Shown here: piece after piece, positions 8,139 through 18,103 of the stretch
How the letters are laid out: every line of letters begins with the position of its first letter
Position numbering within the stretch: position 1 is the stretch's first letter
Source: Pseudooceanicola endophyticus
GTDB taxonomy: Bacteria > Pseudomonadota > Alphaproteobacteria > Rhodobacterales > Rhodobacteraceae
Length of the DNA: 64,000 nt
Direction: 5' to 3'
Assembly: GCF_018760365.1 (NCBI RefSeq)
Contig: NZ_JAHIAB010000001.1
Span: forward strand, 141,813-205,812
Translations under genes and position numbers: made by a program
Notes under the pieces: model-generated
What the model saw: only the letters and a program-made list of their open reading frames with translations
What the model was told of the DNA's origin: nothing
Databases searched by the model: none

Positions 8139-9320
8139 TCAGGCGAGCCTTTCGCCGCCGGTGACATCCTCGGCATAGAGCCAGTCGAACTGGTGCAGGA
8201 TGCGATCGGCGGCCAGCCGGTCGCCGACCCGCAGCAGGGTATGGGCGGCCAGCCGCAGCGGCGGGAAGCGCAGGTGGTATTTCCAGGCATTGCGGTTGGC
8301 GGCCGAGATGGCGCGCTGCACCCGCGGACGCCGCCGTTCCTGGTAGCGCGCCAGCGCCTGGCCCAGCTCTGCGCCCGCAGCCAGTTCGGCGGCCAGCACC
8401 CAGGCATCCTCCAACGCAAGATTGGCACCCTGCGCCATGAAAGGCAGCGTGGGATGGGCCGCATCGCCCAGCAGCGCGCTGTGGCCCTGCACCCATTGCG
8501 GCGCCACCGGGTGGCGGTGCAATCCCCAAAGGTGCACCGTCCCGACCCGCTCCAGCAGGCCGCGCACCTCGGGGCAGAAGCCCGCGAAAGCCGCGCGCAG
8601 GGTTTCGGGACGATCCTCGTGCGACCAGGAATCGGGGGCCCAGGCGCGGCGCTCTTCCACCGCGACGATGTTGCGCATCCGCCCGCCGCGCAGCGGGTAG
8701 GTCACCAGGTGGCGACCGGGCCCCATGTAGATGCGCGCCTCGGCGGGAATGCGTTCACCGGGGGCCGCCGGCAGCACCGCGCGCCAGGCGACCTGGCCGG
8801 TGAACTGCGGCTTCGCCTCGCCCAGGATGGCGGCGCGCAGCCGCGAATGCAGGCCGTCGGCGCCGATCACCAGATCGGGCCGCATGACCGAGGAATTGCA
8901 GATCCGGATCACCGGTTCGGCGCCGGTCTGGACCTCGTCCACCCGTTGCAGCAGGCGGATCTTGACGCCGGCGGACCGTGCCGCCCCCGCCAGGGCATCG
9001 ACCAGATCGGCCCGGTGACAGAAGAAATAGCCCTGATCGGGCCCCAGCCGCCCCAGGTCCATGCGCAGCACCCCCTGGCCGGCATGATCCTTCAGGCAGA
9101 CCGCCTCGGCGCGCTGGCCGATGGCCGCGGGATCCAGCCCCAGCCCGCGCAGCACCGCCGCGCCGTTCGGGCTGATCTGAAGCCCCGCCCCGACCTCGCG
9201 GATCGCCTCGGCCTGTTCCAGTACCGTGACATCGGCGCCGCGCAGCGCCAGGGCACGTGCCGCGGCAAGGCCACCGATTCCGGCACCGATGACGGTGATT
9301 TTCGATGTTTCCAGATCCAA
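8139..9320 (-). CDS. FAD-dependent aromatic-ring-type monooxygenase
   Basis: A 393-aa flavoprotein hydroxylase of the salicylate 1-hydroxylase / 3-hydroxybenzoate 6-hydroxylase type. Visible motifs: the Rossmann GAGIGGLAAARAL near residue 12, the DG fingerprint GADGLHSRLR, and GDAAHPTLPFMAQGANLALEDAW, the second FAD motif. I choose TTG 9320 as start because AGGAG (9327-9331 on the minus strand) lies 6 bp before it and the Rossmann strand begins seven residues in; the ATG at 9434 adds 38 unrelated residues. The substrate is unknown: no ring-cleavage or aromatic catabolism genes are adjacent. Confidence 0.85.
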   Translation of the reverse strand: MDLETSKITVIGAGIGGLAAARALALRGADVTVLEQAEAIREVGAGLQISPNGAAVLRGLGLDPAAIGQRAEAVCLKDHAGQGVLRMDLGRLGPDQGYFFCHRADLVDALAGAARSAGVKIRLLQRVDEVQTGAEPVIRICNSSVMRPDLVIGADGLHSRLRAAILGEAKPQFTGQVAWRAVLPAAPGERIPAEARIYMGPGRHLVTYPLRGGRMRNIVAVEERRAWAPDSWSHEDRPETLRAAFAGFCPEVRGLLERVGTVHLWGLHRHPVAPQWVQGHSALLGDAAHPTLPFMAQGANLALEDAWVLAAELAAGAELGQALARYQERRRPRVQRAISAANRNAWKYHLRFPPLRLAAHTLLRVGDRLAADRILHQFDWLYAEDVTGGERLA

Positions 9321-9477
9321 GGGGCACTCCTGACCGCCCCGGTACGCCGGCACGGTCCCCCGACCGCTCCGAAACCGGGTGGCGCAGATATGGACCTGCA
9401 AGTGCCCGCTTTGCAAGCAGGAACGCCGGAGCAAAGCCCCGGCGCGCCAAAGTTTGATCTCCCTCCCAAGGGGCCTG

Positions 9478-9900
9478 TCAGTCGTCCCGGTGCACGCGTT
9501 CGCGGCGTTCGTGACGTTCCTGGGCTTCCAGGCTCATGGTCGCGATCGGACGGGCATCCAGCCGTTTCAGGCTGATCGGCTCTCCGGTCACTTCACAATA
9601 GCCATATTCCCCCTCGTCGATGCGGCGCAGTGCGGCATCGATCTTGGCGACAAGCTTGCGCTGACGGTCCCGGGTGCGCAGTTCCAGGGCACGGTCGGTC
9701 TCCTCGCTGGCCCTGTCGGCAATGTCGGGAATGTTGCGGGTGGAATCCTTCATGCCCTCGATCGTGTCGCGCGAGTCCTCCAGAATCTCCTCTTTCCAGG
9801 TGAGAAGCTTGCGGCGGAAGTACTCGAGCTGCCGGTCGTTCATGAACGGCTCATCCTCGGCAGGGCGGTAATCGTCTTCAAGGAAAGTTTCTGCTTTCAT
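9478..9900 (-). CDS. dksA: RNA polymerase-binding transcription factor DksA
   Basis: A 140-aa DksA: acidic N-terminus, a coiled-coil hairpin (about residues 30-95) whose tip carries the DxxDxA-type motif (NIPDIADRASEETD), and a C-terminal globular region. DksA enters the RNA polymerase secondary channel and with ppGpp adjusts rRNA and tRNA promoters. The four-cysteine zinc finger is degenerate: only the first Cys (YGYCEVTGEPI) is left and the others are Thr, Ala and Ser, as in other alphaproteobacterial DksA proteins. ATG 9900 follows GGGAGCC; a longer frame to 9939 is not needed. Confidence 0.92.
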   Translation of the reverse strand: MKAETFLEDDYRPAEDEPFMNDRQLEYFRRKLLTWKEEILEDSRDTIEGMKDSTRNIPDIADRASEETDRALELRTRDRQRKLVAKIDAALRRIDEGEYGYCEVTGEPISLKRLDARPIATMSLEAQERHERRERVHRDD

Positions 9901-10370
9901 CACAGGCTCCCAAACTAGTCCTTGGCCCGGGATGCTCATGCTACATGCACTTGCCTTGCCGGGCGGCAGGGTCCCCTGAGGGTGGGAATTAACGGGTTCC
10001 CCTTACGATGTCACTACACAATAACCGCCTCCGCCATGTGGAATTGCCTTCTGGCTGGGCAGATGCTCAACCACGGGGCACTCTCCCGCAGATGTGACGG
10101 CCACCACCGGAAACCTAATGTTTCAAGGGCCGGAATGTCCCCAGACCGCTATCCGGACTACCCACCACAACCGAAGGAAGAGCGACTGGAGTCATTAAAC
10201 GTTTCATGAATTTGGTGACTGTCCTGTTAATCAAACTGCTGAAAAACGAGGCTTAATGCCGGATCGCCCCGCGACGGAGAGGGGGCTGGACAAGCCGGCG
10301 GCCGCCACTTACCCCCAAGGGGTCCCCGGCGACCGGCCCCGCGCGGGTCCCGCCCCCAGCGGAGAACTCC
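9901..10370. other. 470-bp intergenic region between divergent dksA and moxR
   Basis: No ORF here has both a ribosome-binding site and natural composition. The stretch 10185-10255 is notably AT-richer than its surroundings and contains AAACGTTT (10197-10204, a perfect palindrome), TTGGTG (10212) and GTTAATC (10225), so it probably holds the moxR-side promoter. On the dksA side GTGACA and TAATTC (17-bp spacing, minus strand, about 9987-10015) is a weak promoter candidate. No RNA family is recognised. Confidence 0.4.
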
Positions 10371-11222
10371 ATGACCCTCAGTTTCGAAGGCACCCAGAGC
10401 TACATCGCGACCGAGGACCTCTCGGTAGCGGTCAATGCCGCGATCACCCTGGAGCGCCCCCTCCTGGTGAAGGGCGAACCCGGCACCGGCAAGACCGAGC
10501 TGGCGCGCCAGGTGGCCCAGGCACTGGACCTGCCGATGATCGAATGGACCATCAAGTCGACCACCCGCGCCCAGCAGGGACTTTATGAATACGATGCCGT
10601 ATCGCGGCTGCGCGACAGCCAGCTGGGCGAGGAAGGCGTGCACGATGTCGCCAATTACATCCGCAAGGGCAAGCTTTGGCAGGCCTTCGAGGCCGAGGGC
10701 CGCGTCGTCCTGCTGATCGACGAGATCGACAAGGCCGACATCGAATTCCCCAACGACCTCCTTCAAGAGCTCGACCGTATGGAATTCCACGTCTACGAGA
10801 CCGGAGAGATGGTGCGCGCCCGCCAGCGCCCGATCGTCATCATCACCTCCAACAACGAGAAGGAGCTGCCCGACGCCTTCCTGCGCCGCTGCTTCTTCCA
10901 CTACATCCGCTTTCCCGACATCGACACGATGCGCGCCATCGTCGCGGCCCATCACCCCGGCATCAAAGCCGAGCTGCTGAGCGCTGCGCTGACCCAGTTC
11001 TACGAGCTGCGCGAAACCCCCGGGCTGAAGAAGAAGCCCTCCACCTCGGAAGTGCTGGACTGGCTGAAGCTGCTGCTGGCCGAGGACCTGAGCCCCGAGG
11101 ACCTGAAGCGCGACGGCGCCAACGCGCTGCCAAAGCTGCACGGGGCGCTGCTGAAGAACGAACAGGACGTGCACCTGTTCGAACGGCTGGCCTTCATGGC
11201 ACGCAATCCGCGCGGACGCTGA
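10371..11222 (+). CDS. MoxR-family AAA+ ATPase
   Basis: A 283-aa AAA+ ATPase of the MoxR branch. Walker A GEPGTGKT is at residues 35-42, Walker B LLIDEIDKAD at about 114-123, sensor 1 IITSNNEKELPDAFLRRC with the arginine finger region follows. MoxR proteins work as chaperones with VWA-domain partners, often for metal insertion or complex maturation. The VWA partner is probably the CoxE-like gene at 13065. Between them lie a lipoprotein and a small membrane protein, all on the same strand, suggesting a membrane-associated module. CGGAGAA at 10360-10366 precedes the ATG. Confidence 0.93.
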   Translation: MTLSFEGTQSYIATEDLSVAVNAAITLERPLLVKGEPGTGKTELARQVAQALDLPMIEWTIKSTTRAQQGLYEYDAVSRLRDSQLGEEGVHDVANYIRKGKLWQAFEAEGRVVLLIDEIDKADIEFPNDLLQELDRMEFHVYETGEMVRARQRPIVIITSNNEKELPDAFLRRCFFHYIRFPDIDTMRAIVAAHHPGIKAELLSAALTQFYELRETPGLKKKPSTSEVLDWLKLLLAEDLSPEDLKRDGANALPKLHGALLKNEQDVHLFERLAFMARNPRGR

Positions 11223-11312
11223 ACGAAGGGGCTTGGCCCGCCGCCGTCGGGCCGATACTCCTGTCACAAGATCCAAGGCGGCCCGAGACCGCGGTTCCGA
11301 GGAGGCAGGCCC

Positions 11313-12842
11313 GTGAAGGCAACCCCATGTGGCAACAGGGATTTCCCGCTCCGCGCCGCGGCCCGGCGGCCTTTTGGCCGGGCGTTTCTGCTGGCCGGGC
11401 TGCTGCTGGCGGGCTGTGCCCGGGCACCGGCTCCGGTGCCCCTGCTGCCGCCCGCCACCGCCCTGCGCCCCGTCGCCCCCGACCCCGACCACCTGGCCCT
11501 GCCGCCGATGCAGCTGTTCGGCGCCGTCAGCCCGGTGGCCCCGAAGATCTCCAACATCGACCTGGCGCGGGATGTGCTGGACCTGACGATGCAGCTGGAA
11601 TCGGGACGCACCCTGCCCCGCTTCACCCGCTTCGAAGGGCCGATCCGGATCTCCCTCAAGGGGCCCGAACCGCCGACGCTGCGCCATGACCTGGCGCAGG
11701 TGATCGACCGGCTGCGCCGGGAGGCCGGGCTGGACATCGCCCTGCAGCCCGACGGACAGATCGGCAATATCGTCATCCAGACCGTCCCCGAGGCCGAGAT
11801 CCGCCGCCAGCTGCCGGGCGCCGCCTGCTTCGTCGTGCCCGGCATCGCCGACCTCTCGCAGTACCGCGCCGCGCAGCGCCAGGGCCTGACCGACTGGGCC
11901 AGCCTGGACGAGCGCCGCAACCTGGCCATCATCGTGCCCGCCAACCAGCCCCCGCAGGAACTGCGCGACTGCCTGAACGAGGAGCTGGCCCAGTCGCTCG
12001 GGCCACTCGACGATCTTTACCGGCTGCCCGACAGCACCTTCAACGACGACAATATCCATTCGATCCTGACCGGCTTCGACATGCTGGTGCTGCGGGTCAC
12101 ATACGCCCCCGAATTGCACAGCGGCATGACCCGGGACGAGGTCGGCGCCGCCCTGCCCGCGATCCTGTCGCGCCTCAACCCCGAGGGCGACCGGCTGCCG
12201 GCCCGCAACACCCCCGCCAGCCCGCCGGAATGGCGCGCGGCGATCTCGGAGGCGCTGGCCGAGGGCAGCAGCAGCAGCGGGCGCCGCCGCGCCGCCCAGC
12301 GTGCGGTCGAGATCGCCGAGGCCGCCGGCTGGCAGGACACCCGAATGGCCTTCGCCTATTTCACCCGCGCCCGGCTGGAACAGGACCGCGACCCCGAGGG
12401 CGCGCTGCGCGACCTGAGCCGCGCCCACAGGCTTTATGCCAGCCTGCCCGACACCCGCCTGCACGAGGCCACGACCGCGACGCAACTGGCTGTCTTCGCA
12501 CTGGCCTCGGGCGATCCGGAGGCGGCGCTGGCGCTGCTGAAGGGCCGCGACGCGGTGGCGCTGCGCTACCAGAACGCCGCCCTGCTGTCCTCGGTGCTGA
12601 TGCTTCAGGGCCGGGCCGAGATCCTGCTGGGCCGCACCGATGCCGGCAAGGCGCTGATCCGCAAGAGCCTGGGCTGGGGGCTGTACGGGTTCGGCAGCGC
12701 CGAGGCGGTGCAGGCGCAGCTGACCCAGGTCGAGGGGATGGGTCAGGGCCTGGAGGACAGCGCCGCCGCCCTCGCACCCGACACCGTCACCACCGCGCAG
12801 GCCGTTCCGGCGGCCCTTCCCACCGGCCCGGCCCCGGGCTGA
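11313..12842 (+). CDS. DUF2927-type lipoprotein
   Basis: A 509-aa predicted lipoprotein. The N-terminus has basic residues, a hydrophobic stretch and a lipobox LLAGC with Cys35. Residues of roughly 80-300 fit DUF2927 (LESGRTLPRFTRFEGPIRISLKGPEP, then the AAC..V..I.....Y segment and the conserved Cys in LRDCLNEELAQSLGPLDDLY, which is the ELTQ..G...D..L..S.F-type block with the following FDMLVLRVTYAPELHSGM). The C-terminal third is helical and Ala/Leu-rich with TPR-like spacing. DUF2927 function is unknown. The position between MoxR and VWA genes suggests a periplasmic partner. Start at 11313 is GTG; the RBS AGGAGGCA (11299-11306) supports it. Confidence 0.8.
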   Translation: MKATPCGNRDFPLRAAARRPFGRAFLLAGLLLAGCARAPAPVPLLPPATALRPVAPDPDHLALPPMQLFGAVSPVAPKISNIDLARDVLDLTMQLESGRTLPRFTRFEGPIRISLKGPEPPTLRHDLAQVIDRLRREAGLDIALQPDGQIGNIVIQTVPEAEIRRQLPGAACFVVPGIADLSQYRAAQRQGLTDWASLDERRNLAIIVPANQPPQELRDCLNEELAQSLGPLDDLYRLPDSTFNDDNIHSILTGFDMLVLRVTYAPELHSGMTRDEVGAALPAILSRLNPEGDRLPARNTPASPPEWRAAISEALAEGSSSSGRRRAAQRAVEIAEAAGWQDTRMAFAYFTRARLEQDRDPEGALRDLSRAHRLYASLPDTRLHEATTATQLAVFALASGDPEAALALLKGRDAVALRYQNAALLSSVLMLQGRAEILLGRTDAGKALIRKSLGWGLYGFGSAEAVQAQLTQVEGMGQGLEDSAAALAPDTVTTAQAVPAALPTGPAPG

Positions 12843-12870
12843 GACCATTGAACCGCAAGGGAGAACCGCC

Positions 12871-13038
12871 ATGCTGGCACTGGCAGGTCTGATCATCGGC
12901 GCGCTTTTCGGCGGGCTGCGCGCCCGCAGGCGCGGCGGCGACCGGCGCGACATCTGGCAATATGCCATCGTCCATGCGATGCTCTTTGCACTGGTGGGGC
13001 TGTTCCTCTCCATCCTGCTGACCCGCGCCCTCGGCTGA
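12871..13038 (+). CDS. small two-TM membrane protein
   Basis: A 55-aa ORF with GGGAGAACCGCC just before the ATG. It has two hydrophobic segments, about residues 1-16 and 31-52, separated by a strongly basic loop (RARRRGGDRRD), predicting a hairpin with a cytoplasmic loop. It lies 28 bp after the lipoprotein and 26 bp before the VWA gene, same strand. I do not recognise the family. Composition, spacing and RBS all fit a real gene that is easily missed because of its size. Confidence 0.7.
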   Translation: MLALAGLIIGALFGGLRARRRGGDRRDIWQYAIVHAMLFALVGLFLSILLTRALG

Positions 13039-13064
13039 GGGGCCGCGCGACACGAGGGATCCCG

Positions 13065-14249
13065 ATGTTCCTGCCCTTCTTCGAGAACCTCCGCCGGCAC
13101 GGCGTTAAGGTGTCGATCCGCGAATTCCTGACCTTTCTGGAGGCGCTGAAGGCGGGGCTGGTGACCTATGACCCGGAGGGGTTCTACTACCTGGCCCGCG
13201 CCACGCTGGTGAAGGACGAGCGGTTGATCGACCGTTTCGACCAGGCCTTCGCCGCCAGTTTCGAGGGCCTCGACGCGATCCCCCCCGAAGCGGTGATGAA
13301 CGCGGTCGAGATCCCCGCCGACTGGCTGCGTTCCATGACCGAACGCCACCTGAGCGAAGAGGAAAAGGCCCAGATCGAGGCGCTTGGCGGTTTCGAGAAG
13401 CTGATGGAAACCCTGCGCGACCGCCTAGCCGAGCAGAAGGGCCGCCACCAGGGCGGCAACAAGTGGGTGGGCACCGGGGGCACCTCTCCCTTCGGGGCCG
13501 AGGGCTACAACCCCGAGGGCGTGCGCATCGGCCAGGACCGTTCCCGCCATCGCCGTGCCGTCAAGGTCTGGGACCGGCGCGAGTTCCGCAACCTCGACGA
13601 CGGGGTGGAGCTGGGCACCCGCAACATCAAGGTGGCGCTGAAACGGCTGCGCCGCTGGGTGCGCGAGGGCGCGGCGGACGAGCTGGACCTGGACGGCACG
13701 ATCCGTTCCACGGCCGAGCACGGCTGGCTGGATGTCCAGACCCGGCCAGAACGGCGCAACGCGGTGAAGGTGCTGCTGTTCCTCGACGTGGGTGGTTCGA
13801 TGGACGACCACGTGAAGGTGGTGGAGGAACTGTTTTCCGCCGCGCGGGGCGAGTTCAAGCACCTTGAGCATTTCTACTTCCACAACTGCCTCTACGAGGC
13901 GGTCTGGAAGGACAATGCCCGCCGCTGGGACGAGGTGATCCCGACCCGGGAGATCCTTCATCGCTACGGTCCCGACTACAAGTGCATCTTCGTGGGCGAT
14001 GCCTCCATGTCCCCCTACGAGATCACCCAGCCCGGCGGCGCGAACGAGCACTGGAACCCCGAGGCGGGCCATGTCTGGCTGAACCGCGCGCGGGCGCAGT
14101 GGCCCTCGCATCTGTGGATCAACCCGGTGCCCGAGCGCTACTGGCAGTATACCCAGTCGATCGGCCTGATCCGCCAGATCTTCGAAGAGGCGATGGTGCC
14201 GATGACCCTCGACGGGCTGGACCGCGGGATGCGCGACCTGGTGCGCTGA
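13065..14249 (+). CDS. VWA-domain CoxE-like protein, MoxR partner
   Basis: A 394-aa protein of the CoxE/YehP-like VWA group. The N-terminus (FFENLRRHGVKVSIREFLTFLEAL) is typical of proteins that pair with MoxR ATPases. A Gly-rich linker (GGNKWVGTGGTSPFGAEGYNPEG, split here only for description) precedes a basic region and the VWA domain. The MIDAS motif is LDVGGSMDDH near residue 241, a variant of DxSxS with Gly at the middle position; the Thr and Asp positions appear in FVGDASMSPYEI. Such proteins act with MoxR in assembly or metal loading. The client is not evident. Confidence 0.88.
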   Translation: MFLPFFENLRRHGVKVSIREFLTFLEALKAGLVTYDPEGFYYLARATLVKDERLIDRFDQAFAASFEGLDAIPPEAVMNAVEIPADWLRSMTERHLSEEEKAQIEALGGFEKLMETLRDRLAEQKGRHQGGNKWVGTGGTSPFGAEGYNPEGVRIGQDRSRHRRAVKVWDRREFRNLDDGVELGTRNIKVALKRLRRWVREGAADELDLDGTIRSTAEHGWLDVQTRPERRNAVKVLLFLDVGGSMDDHVKVVEELFSAARGEFKHLEHFYFHNCLYEAVWKDNARRWDEVIPTREILHRYGPDYKCIFVGDASMSPYEITQPGGANEHWNPEAGHVWLNRARAQWPSHLWINPVPERYWQYTQSIGLIRQIFEEAMVPMTLDGLDRGMRDLVR

Positions 14250-14302
14250 GGGAACGGGCCCTGCCCGTCCGGCGTTCCCCTTCCCAAGGAAAGGAGACCG
14301 CC

Positions 14303-15712
14303 ATGCCCAAGGACACGATCCCCGACCCCAAGATGCGCCCCCCCGGGGCCGAAATCCGTCGCCCCGACCGGTTCGACGCCTTTGCCCGCCTCGCGCAGCG
14401 CCACGCCGCCGAAGTCGCCCAGCACCGTCCCGGCCAGCTGACCGGCCAGGCCCGCCGCCTGCATGTTCGTGACACGATCATCGAGGACCACGCGCTGCGC
14501 ATCGACAAGAAGGCCGAAGGCGCGACCGAGAAGTTCGCCAAGCTCGACGCCAGCCTGTTTTCCTTCTTTCGCGGCACTTCCCTGCTGTTTCACCGCGACA
14601 TGGCCGGAGAGGATGCCGACATGCCCACCGTTCTGGGGCTGGGCGACGTGCATCCGGCGAATTTCGGCATCATGCCCAATGCCGACAACGTGCCGATCTT
14701 CGGCGTGAACGACTTTGACGACGTGATCTATGCGCCCTTCACCTGGGACCTCAAGCGCGGCACCGTGGGCTTTCTTCTGGCCGCAGAGGAGGACGGCGGG
14801 CTGAAGCCGAAGACGCGCCGCAAGGTGGCGAAGGCCTTCCTGAAGGGCTACCGGGACGGCATCGCCCATTTCGCCCGCCACGGCACCGAAGGGCGCACCG
14901 AGATCCGCGCGGACAACGCCCCGAAGATCCTGCGCGACCTTTTCGAGGACAGCCGCAAGAGCCGTCGGAAATGGCTTTCGAAACGCTACCTCGACGAGAC
15001 CGGGCGCGGCTTCCGCGCCAATGAGGAACTGACGCCGCTGTCGCGTCACCGCGCGGAGTTCCAGAAGCTGGTCGACCAGCTGGCCCGGGCCAACGGGCTG
15101 AAGAAGGGCGGTCGGGCCGGTGCGCTGAAGGTCAAGGACGTCGCCCTGCGCCATGGCCAGGGCACCGCCTCGCTCGGCCTGCCGCGCTACTACGTGCTGC
15201 TGGAAGGCCCGGCGAAAGACGCCTCCGACGACCTGATCCTCGAATTCAAGCGCGCCCGCCGTTCGGCGCTGGACGGGCTGGTGCCGGTGCGCGCCTTCGA
15301 TGCCGGAACGGAAGGCGACCGCATCGCCCATGGCCAGTCCGTGCACCTTGCCCGGGGCGATGTCTTCTACGGAGAGGTCACCATCGCGGGCGAAAGCTTC
15401 ATGTCGCGCGAACGCGCCCCGTTCCGCAACGACATGGATCTGGGCGATCTCTCGAAGAAGGGCTGGAAGCGCTACGCCCATGCCTGCGGCACGGCGCTGG
15501 CGCTGGCCCATGCGCGCTCGGACGACGCGGGCCTGCTGGACTATGACATCGAACCGGCGATCCTTGAGGCGATGCAGCCCGGCGCGCTGTTTGTCGACGA
15601 CCTGCTGTGCTTTGCCGAGGAGGCGGTGGCGCGGCTGCGCCGGGACCATGCCTGCTTCCGAAAGGACCTCGCCCTCGGGGCCTTCGACATGACGCGGAAA
15701 CGGTATCGCTAG
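14303..15712 (+). CDS. DUF2252 family protein
   Basis: A 469-aa DUF2252 protein. The family block is clear: FSFFRGTSLLFHRDMAG (about 90-106), LGLGDVHPANFGIM (about 111-124), FGVNDFDDVIYAPFTWDLKRG (about 133-153). The arrangement GD.H..N and ND.DD resembles aminoglycoside-phosphotransferase/kinase-like folds, so nucleotide-dependent phosphotransfer is possible, but no activity is established to my knowledge. AAGGAAAGGAGA precedes ATG 14303. It follows the VWA gene by 53 bp on the same strand. Confidence 0.88.
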   Translation: MPKDTIPDPKMRPPGAEIRRPDRFDAFARLAQRHAAEVAQHRPGQLTGQARRLHVRDTIIEDHALRIDKKAEGATEKFAKLDASLFSFFRGTSLLFHRDMAGEDADMPTVLGLGDVHPANFGIMPNADNVPIFGVNDFDDVIYAPFTWDLKRGTVGFLLAAEEDGGLKPKTRRKVAKAFLKGYRDGIAHFARHGTEGRTEIRADNAPKILRDLFEDSRKSRRKWLSKRYLDETGRGFRANEELTPLSRHRAEFQKLVDQLARANGLKKGGRAGALKVKDVALRHGQGTASLGLPRYYVLLEGPAKDASDDLILEFKRARRSALDGLVPVRAFDAGTEGDRIAHGQSVHLARGDVFYGEVTIAGESFMSRERAPFRNDMDLGDLSKKGWKRYAHACGTALALAHARSDDAGLLDYDIEPAILEAMQPGALFVDDLLCFAEEAVARLRRDHACFRKDLALGAFDMTRKRYR

Positions 15713-15845
15713 GCCGCGCATTCCGGCAGGATGGCCCGGCGGGCGGAACCCGTTCCCCGCCCGCCCCGTTGACCCCGGGGGGCAGGCCCGCTGCGGCATG
15801 GCCCCGAAAGACCCAAGGACACGCTCCAAGGAGAAGGAGATCGAC

Positions 15846-16271
15846 ATGATCAAGAAACGCGGTTCCGCCAAGTGGTCCGGCACCCTGACCGAGGGCAAGG
15901 GCCTGGTCTCGACCCAGTCGAAGGCGCTGGACGACCAGCCCTACGGCTTCCAGACCCGGTTCGAGGACAAGCCCGGCACCAACCCCGAAGAGCTGATCGG
16001 CGCGGCCCACGCCAGCTGCTTTTCCATGGCGCTGTCGATGATCCTGGGCCAGGCCGGCTTCACCCCCGACAGCATCGAGACGACGGCCACGGTGATGATG
16101 GACAAGGAGGACGGCGGCTTTGCCATCCAGAGCGTACACCTGGACGTGAAGGCCAGCGTGCCCGGCGCCACCGCCGAGGACTTCGCCAAGGCCGCCGGGG
16201 CGGCCAAGGCGGGCTGCCCGATCTCCAAGCTGCTGTCCTGCGAGATCACCATGGAGGCGGCGCTTCTGTAA
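15846..16271 (+). CDS. osmC: OsmC-family peroxiredoxin
   Basis: A 141-aa OsmC/Ohr-like thiol peroxidase acting on organic hydroperoxides. The two redox cysteines are Cys58 (AAHASCFSMAL) and Cys124 (KAGCPISKLL), with the conserved early Arg and GTNPEELIGAAHA stretch. AAGGAGAAGGAG (15827-15838) gives a strong ribosome-binding site before ATG 15846. The C-terminal KLLSC.I pattern supports the OsmC rather than the Ohr subgroup. It ends a run of six co-directional genes; it could be independently transcribed. Confidence 0.9.
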   Translation: MIKKRGSAKWSGTLTEGKGLVSTQSKALDDQPYGFQTRFEDKPGTNPEELIGAAHASCFSMALSMILGQAGFTPDSIETTATVMMDKEDGGFAIQSVHLDVKASVPGATAEDFAKAAGAAKAGCPISKLLSCEITMEAALL

Positions 16272-16368
16272 GCCCCTGCGCGGGTGCACAGCCGCCCCCG
16301 CGACCTCTGCACGGCCCCGCGCCCGGTTTCCGCTTGGCGCGGGGCGCGGGCCTGCCCATATCTGGGCC

Positions 16369-17069
16369 ATGCTGAAGCTCACGCCGCTCCTCCTGGCCCT
16401 TGCCTATGCCCTGATCGCCTGGCGCTTTTCCTCCTGGCGCCTGAAGGCCGAGCTTGACCGGCGCTCGCGCCCGCTCGAGGAACCGGGGCTGGAACGGCTG
16501 ACCGCGCGCCTCGCGAAGGCGCTCGACCTGCCGCATATCCCCGTGCATCTCTACGACATTCCCGCGATCAACGGGCTGGCGGCCCCGGACGGGCGGATCT
16601 TCCTGACCCGCGGTTTCCTTGACGCCTACCACGCCGGACGCGTCACCGCCGAAGAGCTGACCTCGGTCATCGCGCACGAGCTGGGGCATGTGGCGCTTGG
16701 CCATTCCCGGCGCCGGATGATCGACTTCTCGGGCCAGAACGCGCTGCGCATGGGGCTCTCCATGGTGCTGGGACGGCTCTTGCCCGGCATCGGGGCCTAT
16801 CTGGCGAACGCCCTGACCTCGCTGCTGGCGGCAAGGCTGTCGCGGCGCGACGAATACGAGGCCGACGCCTATGCGGCGGCGCTCCTCACCAAGGCGGGCA
16901 TCGGCACCGCGCCGCAGATGCGCCTTCTGCAGAAACTCGAAACCCTCACCGGCGGAGGGGGCCGCGGCACCCCCGCCTGGCTGCTCAGCCATCCCCGCAC
17001 CAGCGAACGGGTCGCGGCCATCGCGCGCCTCGATACCGGCTGGCAGGGGACGGGCCAAAAGGACATGCC

Positions 17070-17073
<4 letters not shown>
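16369..17073 (+). CDS. M48 zinc metalloprotease, membrane-anchored
   Basis: A 234-aa peptidase of the M48 (HtpX/Oma1-like) family. One N-terminal hydrophobic segment (residues 5-20) is a membrane anchor. The zinc site is [13 protein letters not shown] (His103, His107) plus the third ligand Glu162 in [10 protein letters not shown] second hydrophobic region around residues 128-155 may associate with the membrane. The stop overlaps the next gene start by 4 bp (ATGA), coupling it to a flavin oxidoreductase. The target proteins are unknown. Confidence 0.88.
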
Positions 17074-18089
<1,016 letters not shown>

Positions 18090-18103
18090 CGCGCCAGGCT
18101 CTT

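Noticed and set aside
8139-9434. ATG start at 9434 for the FAD monooxygenase
   Set aside because: It adds 38 residues without similarity before the Rossmann motif; TTG 9320 has an AGGAG site at ideal spacing.
9922-10209. A 95-codon plus-strand ORF upstream of moxR
   Set aside because: No Shine-Dalgarno, unusual composition (many Cys/His/Arg/Pro), and it overlaps the probable dksA promoter region.
10227-13349. A 1040-codon open frame on the minus strand across the MoxR/DUF2927/VWA region
   Set aside because: It is the antisense shadow of high-GC genes on the plus strand, rich in Gly/Arg/Gln/His without domain patterns, and it runs through three genes with clear motifs.
14138-15898. A 586-codon minus-strand frame opposite the DUF2252 gene
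   Set aside because: Antisense shadow; the plus strand carries the conserved DUF2252 block, an RBS and an ATG.
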